Shown piece by piece: positions 58,026 to 64,000 of a stretch of DNA of 64,000 nt. The DNA comes from DAOUJH01 sp965116555. Lineage in GTDB: Bacteria; Chloroflexota; Dehalococcoidia; Lucifugimonadales; QGNO01. Each line of letters opens with the position of its first letter. The first letter of the stretch is position 1. The notes below the pieces were generated by a model, which searched no databases, was not told the origin of the DNA, and was given only the letters and a program-made list of their open reading frames with translations. Location: NCBI GenBank assembly GCA_965116555.1, contig OZ220698.1, forward strand, positions 186,001 to 250,000, in the 5' to 3' direction. The translations under genes and the position numbers were made by a program.

Positions 58026-58850
58026 ATGTCGGTCAAGGTGCTTATTTCAGTCGATATGGAGGGCGTCAGCGGAGTGGTGCACGCCGACCACACGGGCAGG
58101 GACGGCAAGGATTACGATATAGGAAGGCGCTTGATGACCCTGGAGGCCAACGCCGCTATAGAGGGCGCTATTGAGGCAGGGGCGGACGAGGTGGTGGTCA
58201 ACGACAGCCACGGCACGCAGCGCAACCTGCTGCCGGAGCTGCTGGACCAGAGGGTGGAGCTTATCACCGGCTCGCCAAAGCCGCAGACGATGATGGCCGG
58301 CCTGGATACCACCTTCAATGCTGCATTGTGCGTGGGGTATCACGCCAGGGCGGGTTCCATGGGGATACTGGACCACACCATTTCGGGTAGAGTGGTGCAG
58401 GAGATACTGGTCAACGGCCAGCCGCAAGGGGAGCTTGGACTCAACGCAGGCATCGCCGCGCATCACGGCGTGCCCATTGTAATGGTTTCAGGTGATACGG
58501 CCTGTTGCGAGCAGGCCAGGGAACTGATACCGAACATAGAGACGGCGGAGGTGAAATCTTCGCTTACCAGGTACGCGGCAAAGGGACTGTCTCCCGCAAT
58601 GGCGCAGGGCCTCATCAAGGAGAAGGCGCGACGCGGTGTGGAACGCCATGCGGAGATCGCCCCCGTTGAATACTCAAAGCCGGTGACGCTTACGCTGCGA
58701 TTCGCCAATTCAGGCATGGCCGACGTGGCGGAATGGGTGCCCGGCGCAGTTCGTCCCGACGCCGTGACGGTTGCCTATACGTCTGACAGCTTCCCGGAGG
58801 CGTTCCAATGCCTGCGGGTGATGATCCTTGCCGCGGGCACAATGGCCTGA
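58026..58850 (+). CDS. M55 family D-aminopeptidase
   Basis: 274 residues in the DppA fold of Bacillus subtilis D-aminopeptidase. VLISVDMEGVSGVVH (about 4-18) supplies the Asp and Glu zinc ligands, VVNDSHGTQRNLL (about 58-70) and CVGYHARAGSMGILDHTI (about 98-115) the His ligands; ELGLNAGIAAHHGVPIV follows. It removes N-terminal D-amino acids, perhaps from cell-wall peptides. It follows 31 bases after the unknown secreted protein, with AAGGAGGGG before the ATG. The peptide-type ABC genes are 1.6 kb away on the other strand. Confidence 0.9.
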   Translation: MSVKVLISVDMEGVSGVVHADHTGRDGKDYDIGRRLMTLEANAAIEGAIEAGADEVVVNDSHGTQRNLLPELLDQRVELITGSPKPQTMMAGLDTTFNAALCVGYHARAGSMGILDHTISGRVVQEILVNGQPQGELGLNAGIAAHHGVPIVMVSGDTACCEQARELIPNIETAEVKSSLTRYAAKGLSPAMAQGLIKEKARRGVERHAEIAPVEYSKPVTLTLRFANSGMADVAEWVPGAVRPDAVTVAYTSDSFPEAFQCLRVMILAAGTMA

Positions 58851-58854
58851 CGCA

Positions 58855-60909
58855 TCACGGCGCGGAGAGCTGTTCGGCCAGCGTAGCCGGGTCCGTGGCG
58901 GGCATCATGCATGCGTAGTTCTCGCAGACGAAGGCGGAGGGCAGACCGTTGATCATGTACTTGTCCTCGAGCAGGGGATACCCTTCGTAACTGTCGGCCC
59001 CGTTGGGATGACAGCCGGTTACGACCTTATTGGGAATGTAGCGGCCAAATACCTCGTCGAGAAGCGCTCGTGTACCTGGGTCTTGCGGTGGCCCGACCAC
59101 TGCTATCTCCTTTGGAGTAGAGAGGTAGAAGTCCAGGGCGCACAGCCAGTGTCCAAAGCCCATGGGGGCGCGTGACATGAGCATGCGGAGGGAACGCAGC
59201 ATGGCAACAGCGCGATTCCGGTATTCGGTGTTGTTGGTGAGAATGGCCAGCCGCAGGAGAACGTCGCTGGCTACGGCGGAGCCGCTGGGCTCTGCGTTGT
59301 CGAAAAGGTGGCTGGGACGGATTATGAGCTTCTCATGGTCGCTGCCCGTATCGTAGAAGGTGGCCTCTTTGGGATCCCAAAAGAGATCCAGCATGTCATC
59401 CGTTAGGGAAAGCGCCTCGTCAAGCCATCGAAGGTCCAAAGTGGCCTCGTGGAGGGCAATCAGGCCGTCGATAAGGTTGGCGTAATCGTCCAAGTATCCT
59501 TTGAGGATAGCTTTGCCGTCCTTGAAGCTGCGCAGGACGCGGCCCTGCGGGGAACGGAGAGCGCCGAGTAGGAACCCGGCATTCGTCAGCGCTGCCTGCA
59601 AATAGTCGTCGCGGTGCAGAACGGCGGCGGCTTCGGCAAAGCTGCGCAGCATCATGCCGTTCCAAGCGGTGAGCACCTTATCATCGCGGCCTGGAGGCAC
59701 GCGTTCTATGCGCCGCTCCATTAGCTTGGCGCAAGCGTTGTCCACGACCGTCGCTAGCTGTTCTTCGCCGATGCCCAGATCGGCCGCCGTCTCCTCGGCG
59801 GAATCGCGGACGTGGAGGATGTTTCTCCCGTCGAAGTTGCCCTGGTAGGTGACACCGTAGTAGCGATTAAAGATTACGGCTTGCTCCTTGCCCACGACCT
59901 CCTCGATCTCCTGGGGTGTCCAGACGAAGTACTTGCCCTCTTCTCCCTCGCTGTCAGCATCCTGGCTGGAATAGAAGCCGCCTTCCGGGCTGGTCATCTC
60001 CCGGAGAACGTAGTCCAGGGTCTCCTCCACAATGCGCTTGTACAGCCGGCTGCCTGTGATTTGATAGGCGTGGAGATAGAGCCTGCTCAGCAACGCATTG
60101 TCGTACAGCATCTTCTCAAAGTGAGGCACCAACCAGAACGGGTCGACGGAATAGCGGTGAAAACCGCCGCCAAGCTGGTCGTAGATGCCGCCGTGGGCCA
60201 TCTTCTCCAGGGTAATGTCCACCATGGCCAACGCCTCGGTGCGGCCGCTGCGGGCGTAGTAGTGGAGCAGGAACTCCAGGGTCATTGGTTGGGGAAACTT
60301 GGGCGCGGCGCCTATGCCTCCATGCTCCTTATCCATTTCAGAATCAAGGCCGTCAAAGGCACGGGACAGCACCTCGGAGGTCAGCGGCTCCTGTCCCTGG
60401 GAGGTCATCAGGCCGCTGCTCAGATGCGCCACCAACTGATCGGCGGAGTTCACCACGTCGTTGCGCCGGTCACGGTATGCTTCCGCAATGGCGTGCAGCA
60501 CCCGCGGAAAGCCGGGCATGCCGTGTCTATCCACCGGTGGAAAATAAGTGCCGCCAAAGAAGGGTTTGCCTTCTGGGGTGAGGAACACGGACATGGGCCA
60601 GCCGCCGCGACCGGTTTGCGCCTGCACAGCCTGCATGTATATGGAATCAACGTCCGGGCGCTCTTCGCGGTCAACCTTGATGTTGATAAATCCGTTGTTC
60701 ATCAGGCGGGCGGTCTCCTCATTTTCAAAGGACTCATGGGCCATAACGTGGCACCAGTGGCAGGCGGAGTAGCCGACGCTTAGGAAAACGGGTTTGTCTT
60801 CCGCCTTGGCGCGGGCGAAGGCGTCCTCACTCCAGGGATACCAGTCGACTGGGTTGTCAGCGTGCTGGAGGAGGTATGGGCTTGTTTCGTTGGTTAGGCG
60901 GTTAGGCAT
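58855..60909 (-). CDS. DUF255/thioredoxin-domain and (alpha/alpha)6-barrel protein (YyaL/SSP411)
   Basis: 684 residues from MPNRLTNETSPYLLQHA; the frame continues to 60987 but this start matches the family. LLQHADNPVDWYPW and SVGYSACHWCHVMAHESFEN (as GYSACHWCHVMAHESF, about 48-63) form an N-terminal thioredoxin-like domain with an intact CxxC. The rest (about 170-680) is an AGE/N-acyl-glucosamine-epimerase-like barrel (GGIYDQLGGGFHRYSVD, YSSQDADSEGEEG). The biochemical role is unknown. It is convergent with the D-aminopeptidase, five bases apart. Confidence 0.9.
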   Translation of the reverse strand: MPNRLTNETSPYLLQHADNPVDWYPWSEDAFARAKAEDKPVFLSVGYSACHWCHVMAHESFENEETARLMNNGFINIKVDREERPDVDSIYMQAVQAQTGRGGWPMSVFLTPEGKPFFGGTYFPPVDRHGMPGFPRVLHAIAEAYRDRRNDVVNSADQLVAHLSSGLMTSQGQEPLTSEVLSRAFDGLDSEMDKEHGGIGAAPKFPQPMTLEFLLHYYARSGRTEALAMVDITLEKMAHGGIYDQLGGGFHRYSVDPFWLVPHFEKMLYDNALLSRLYLHAYQITGSRLYKRIVEETLDYVLREMTSPEGGFYSSQDADSEGEEGKYFVWTPQEIEEVVGKEQAVIFNRYYGVTYQGNFDGRNILHVRDSAEETAADLGIGEEQLATVVDNACAKLMERRIERVPPGRDDKVLTAWNGMMLRSFAEAAAVLHRDDYLQAALTNAGFLLGALRSPQGRVLRSFKDGKAILKGYLDDYANLIDGLIALHEATLDLRWLDEALSLTDDMLDLFWDPKEATFYDTGSDHEKLIIRPSHLFDNAEPSGSAVASDVLLRLAILTNNTEYRNRAVAMLRSLRMLMSRAPMGFGHWLCALDFYLSTPKEIAVVGPPQDPGTRALLDEVFGRYIPNKVVTGCHPNGADSYEGYPLLEDKYMINGLPSAFVCENYACMMPATDPATLAEQLSAP

Positions 60910-61042
60910 GATGGGACTTATATTGTCGCATAGAGCGGGACGCAGGGGAAGGTGCGGGAGACTCCTAAGGCCGATTGGCAACGGCAAGTCATTTCTTGAC
61001 GCGTGCAGACAGCCGTGACAAAATCGGCCAGCGGAGGTTGTA

Positions 61043-61951
61043 GTGCAAGGAAGCCTGCTTCAGCTTATCGGCAACACCCCCCTGTTGCGACTAAATGCCA
61101 TGGAAACGGAAGGCTCGGCGGAGCTCTACGCCAAGCTGGAAAACGTGAACCCGGGCGGCAGCATCAAAGACAGGGTGGCTCTTGCAATGGTAGAGGAAGC
61201 CGAGGACGCAGGTCTGCTAACGCCAGGCTCCACCATAGTAGAGGTGTCGGGAGGGAACATGGGGGTATCGCTGGCCATGGTGGCGGCGGCCAAGGGCTAC
61301 CGGTCCGCCATAGTGATGCCGGAGAACGCGCCGCAAGAGAGACGGCGCTTGATCGCCAGGTTTGGAGCATCGCTGCATCTCACTCCTTCTGACCTGGGTA
61401 TGAACGGCGCAAAAAGCGCAGCACAGCGAATGGCCAAGCAAAACAAGGGCTACGTTCTGCTGGACCAGTTCGCCAGTCCTGCAAACCCAAAAGCACACTA
61501 CCTGGGAACGGGACGGGAGATACTGGATACGTTGGGAGGTCGTGGAGTGGATGCCTTTGCCGCAGGAGTGGGCACGGGAGGCACTATCACAGGCGTGGGA
61601 CAAGCACTGAAGGAGAGAGACCCTTCCGTGTTGCTGATTGCTGTTGAGCCGGCTACGTCTCCTCTGCTTAGTGAAGGGCGTTTTGGAGAACACGGTATCG
61701 TGGGGCTGGGCGCTGACTTCGTTCCTGAGATACTGGACCGCGAGTTGATAGACGAAGTGGTCACAGTCACTACCCAAGACGCGTTGGACACCACACAGGA
61801 GATGGCGAGGACAGTTGGGATTCTGGTCGGGATTTCCTCCGGAGCCAACGTCTTCGCCGCTATGAAGACCGCGCAGCGGCTGGGCAAGGGCAAAGTGGTG
61901 GTCACTGTCCTGCCCGACACAGGTGAGCGATACTCCTCCTTGTACAGCTAG
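61043..61951 (+). CDS. cysM: Cysteine synthase-like PLP enzyme with altered substrate loop
   Basis: 302 residues, fold type II. NPGGSIKDRVA (about residues 34-44) has the PLP Lys, VGTGGTITG (about 175-183) the phosphate loop, and VGISSGAN near the C-terminus the pyridine-N Ser. The substrate loop that normally reads TSGNTG is VSGGNMG here, an unusual change at positions that hold the amino acid substrate. OAS, O-phosphoserine or cystathionine-type activity are all possible. The start is GTG with GGAGG upstream. selD and an M67 peptidase follow on the same strand; a 7-pair hairpin (61949-61965) covers its stop codon. Confidence 0.82.
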   Translation: MQGSLLQLIGNTPLLRLNAMETEGSAELYAKLENVNPGGSIKDRVALAMVEEAEDAGLLTPGSTIVEVSGGNMGVSLAMVAAAKGYRSAIVMPENAPQERRRLIARFGASLHLTPSDLGMNGAKSAAQRMAKQNKGYVLLDQFASPANPKAHYLGTGREILDTLGGRGVDAFAAGVGTGGTITGVGQALKERDPSVLLIAVEPATSPLLSEGRFGEHGIVGLGADFVPEILDRELIDEVVTVTTQDALDTTQEMARTVGILVGISSGANVFAAMKTAQRLGKGKVVVTVLPDTGERYSSLYS

Positions 61952-62016
61952 GCTTGGTAAGCCTAAAATGTAAGCGCTTTTCCTACGTTCATTCCAATTC
62001 CGAGGAGGGAGCCTCT

Positions 62017-63063
62017 ATGCAAGAGGAAGCCATCAGGCTGACCAGCTTGGCAAGCTGCGCAGGTTGAGCCGCCAAGTTCAGTCCTGAGGACCTGGGGCAG
62101 GTCCTGAGCCAGCTTCCCACCGTATCCCATCCCGACCTATTGGTGGGTACCCAGACAGGCGATGACGCCGCCGTCTATCGTCTACGGGATGACCTTGCCC
62201 TTGTCCAGACGGTCGATTTCTTCCCACCCATTGTCGACGACCCGTACCATTTCGGCGCTATTGCCGTGGCCAACGCGCTGAGCGATGTTTACGCCATGGG
62301 TGGCACGCCCCTGTTGGCGCTGAACCTGGTGGGATTCCCCGTTGGACTGCCCAGAGAGATACTGGTGAGTATTCTGAAGGGCGGCTACGAAAAAGCGGCA
62401 GAGGCGGGCGTGTTGATAGTGGGTGGGCATACCGTGGATGACGCAGAACCGAAATACGGGCTGGCGGTCACAGGGCTGATCAAGCCGGGAGACCAGATCA
62501 CCAACTCAGGCGCCAAGCCGGGTGACGCGCTGGTGCTTACAAAGCCGATAGGCACGGGGATCATCACTACGGCGGGCAAGAACCAGGCGGTGGATGACGA
62601 TGTGCTGGCGGGAGCGGTAGCCTTGATGGAGACGTTGAACAAGGGCGCATCCAACGCTATGGGTCACGTGGGAGTCAACGCCTCCACGGACGTCACGGGA
62701 TTCGGGCTGTTGGGGCACCTAAATGCGATGATGCAGGGCAGCGGAACGTCGGCGCGCGTATACTGGTCGAAGGTGCCGTTGCTTCCCGGACTCTGGCAGT
62801 TAGCCGAGCAGGGCATAGCGCCCGGAGGTACGCAGCGCAACCTGGATTCGCTGGGGGATTCCGTCCGCTGGCACGAAAGCTTGTCGCATACGGTACAGGT
62901 GGTGCTGTGCGATGCCCAAACGTCGGGCGGGCTTCTCATATCCGTGCCCCGGGATAGGCTGGACGTTCTACTCGAGCAGCTGGAAGGACACGGGGTTGCA
63001 GGAGCAGCGGTAATCGGGGAAGTTATGGACAGCAAGGCCTGGTCAATAGAAGTGGACAGCTAG
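62017..63063 (+). CDS. selD: Selenide, water dikinase with in-frame TGA (probable selenocysteine)
   Basis: 348 codons if TGA at 62065-62067 is read as selenocysteine. The ATG at 62017 has an excellent GAGGAGGGA site. Residues 6-23 read IRLTSLASCAG-U-AAKFSP, aligning without gaps to E. coli SelD IRLTQYSHGAG-C-GCKISP, with the TGA at catalytic position 17 and the essential Lys20 kept. After it come TGDDAAVY, TVDFFPPIVDDPYHFG, ANALSDVYAMGG, GGHTVDDAEPKYGLAVTG, TDVTGFGLLGHL and CDAQTSGGLL. It makes selenophosphate from selenide and ATP. A frame beginning at 62140 would lack the catalytic residue and part of the glycine-rich loop. Confidence 0.9.
62087..62105 (+). promoter_or_regulatory. SECIS-like hairpin in selD
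   Basis: AGGACCT (62087-62093) and AGGTCCT (62099-62105) form seven pairs closing a GGGGC loop, and two more pairs can form beyond a G-G mismatch. The loop begins 26 bases after the TGA, within the 16-37 base window known for bacterial SECIS elements, and carries the loop G expected for SelB binding. Confidence 0.65.
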
Positions 63064-63080
63064 GACTACAGAGGTTGCCC

Positions 63081-63569
63081 ATGCCGGAAACACCCTCACC
63101 AATCACCATTCCTAGCGCCCTCCTCCAGGCCGTCTATCGCGAAGCCAGGAAATCCTACCCCAACGAGGCCTGCGGCTGGCTCACCGGTTCAGCAGCCGAT
63201 AACCAGGCTTACGCCATCCGTACCTGCGTCAACGCCAAGACACTGGGCATACACTCCACGGTGCCAGACCGCGGAGCTGAGACGGCCTACGAATTCACCG
63301 CCCAGGATGCCATAGACCTTGACCGCAGCTTTGACACTGACGCCCCCGCCGTGGTTATCTACCACTCTCATCCCAACGGACGGGCCTATTTCTCCAAAAC
63401 GGACCGTCAGTTTGCCAAGTCTATGTGGGGCGATGGGCCAGCTTACCCTGTTCAGCAGCTTGTGGTGGGCATTGACGCTTCCCGCATTGTGGAAGCGGCC
63501 CTTTTTGCCTGGTCCTGGGAAGCCAACGACTTCATAGAGGTATCAAGGCTCCAAGGAGAAGCCGTCTAG
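63081..63569 (+). CDS. M67 family JAMM metallopeptidase (Mec-like)
   Basis: 162 residues from the ATG with AGAGG upstream (a TTG at 63075 is also in frame). The JAMM motif is complete: Glu in PNEACGWLTG (about residues 27-36), HSHPNGRAYFSKTD (about 93-106) with both His, the Ser and the Asp. Bacterial members such as Mec of Mycobacterium cut a sulfur-carrier protein from cysteine (CysO-Cys) or mature ThiS-like carriers. Proximity to a CysM-like gene, two genes upstream, supports a carrier-dependent cysteine route; no carrier gene is in the window. Confidence 0.85.
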   Translation: MPETPSPITIPSALLQAVYREARKSYPNEACGWLTGSAADNQAYAIRTCVNAKTLGIHSTVPDRGAETAYEFTAQDAIDLDRSFDTDAPAVVIYHSHPNGRAYFSKTDRQFAKSMWGDGPAYPVQQLVVGIDASRIVEAALFAWSWEANDFIEVSRLQGEAV

Positions 63570-63730
63570 CGTTTCCTCGTTTATCTCCGCAAAGACTCGC
63601 GTTTCAAGCCCTCTACCTCTGTAGTAGCACCGGACTAGTCGCCGTCTGCCTCTAGGCCCAGCTTCAGTCCTGACAAATCCAACGGTATTATCGTTATTCA
63701 GGGCGAAGTGTCAGATGGGAGTAGAGCAAT

Positions 63731-64000
63731 ATGAAACGAGTCGTGATCATAGGAGTTGTCGCAGTCATCATTGCGACTATAGCCAGCCTACCTATAGTCG
63801 TCGCTGGGGCTCTTCCTTGGAGCCAGGGGGAACCGGAGAAAGAGGAGTCTCATGCTCGCGGCTGGCTGGGTGTGAGGATTGCCCAGATAAATCAGAGTTT
63901 AGCGGATAAATATGATCTGACGGTCGATTCAGGAGTGGTAGTCATACAGGTCCAGGACGACGGCCCAGCGGCCGCTGCCGGTGTGGAAGCCGGCGACATA
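63731..64000 (+). CDS. Secreted PDZ-domain protein (partial, runs off the window)
   Basis: The ATG with GGGAG twelve bases upstream starts 90 visible residues. A basic N-terminus and hydrophobic core (about residues 4-27) form a signal peptide or anchor; a charged stretch follows, then GWLGVRIAQINQSLADKYDL and SGVVVIQVQDDGPAAAAGV (about 47-88), the first half of a PDZ domain as in HtrA/DegQ or CtpA proteins. No protease domain precedes it, so this may be a PDZ-only protein or one with domains beyond the window end. Confidence 0.78.
   Translation, partial: MKRVVIIGVVAVIIATIASLPIVVAGALPWSQGEPEKEESHARGWLGVRIAQINQSLADKYDLTVDSGVVVIQVQDDGPAAAAGVEAGDI

Noticed and set aside
62140..63063. selD beginning at 62140 as a complete gene
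   Set aside because: This start lacks a ribosome site and would remove the catalytic residue 17, Lys20 and part of the ATP-binding loop. The upstream frame matches SelD residue by residue.

Overview
The window reads as a chromosome segment of an environmental bacterium, most likely a Chloroflexota of the Dehalococcoidia/SAR202 type. This placement is an inference from gene style and content: Thr-Pro-rich secreted proteins, a split glycine decarboxylase, MaoC-type dehydratases beside plsX and fabG, an FAD-rich oxidoreductase set, and frequent TTG/GTG starts with strong AGGAGG-like sites. No rRNA, CRISPR array, transposase or phage gene was seen.

Layout. 1-14 kb is housekeeping: the secG end, a SAM hydrolase, MOSC and FAD oxidase genes, a yacL-like/ispD/ispF/cysS operon, a run of small metabolic genes (DedA, hydrolase, AKR, cupin, menG, RidA), then two MaoC hot-dog genes with plsX and fabG (fatty acid and phospholipid synthesis). 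14-21 kb holds a ygfZ-like gene facing gcvT-gcvH-gcvPA-gcvPB and a MutL/GlmL-type ATPase. 21-25.4 kb is a zinc-uptake cassette (zur-like regulator, znuA, znuC, znuB) flanked by two copies of the 3' end of ccdA. 26-31 kb is assimilatory sulfate reduction (sat, cysC, cysH, sir) with an Lrp/AsnC regulator. sir and cysH each have a leader with the same 17-nt box followed by terminator and antiterminator pairings. 31.4-34 kb has tRNA-Phe, tRNA-Gly, a DRTGG P-loop protein and speD-speE. 34-41 kb has an antiporter and three tandem paralogues that look like membrane-anchored, inactivated gluzincin peptidases. 41-49 kb has a CocE-type hydrolase, an MFS carrier, htpX, trxB, an IscA-like protein, tRNA-Leu abutting a truncated permease gene, lhgO, tRNA-Gln and a DinB-like protein. 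49-56.4 kb is a peptide-type ABC importer followed by a large BNR/sortilin-like repeat protein. 57-64 kb holds a histidine phosphatase, a secreted unknown, a D-aminopeptidase, a DUF255 protein, a cysteine-synthase-like gene, selD, an M67 JAMM peptidase and the start of a PDZ protein.

The most striking single observation is selD. Its true start lies 123 bases upstream of the longest uninterrupted frame, and the two parts are joined through an in-frame TGA exactly where the catalytic Cys17 of E. coli SelD sits, with a SECIS-like hairpin just downstream. The gene therefore very probably encodes a selenocysteine-containing selenophosphate synthetase. Other points of note are the attenuator-like leaders of the sulfur genes, the footprint of integration around the zinc cassette, and the degenerate metallopeptidase paralogues.
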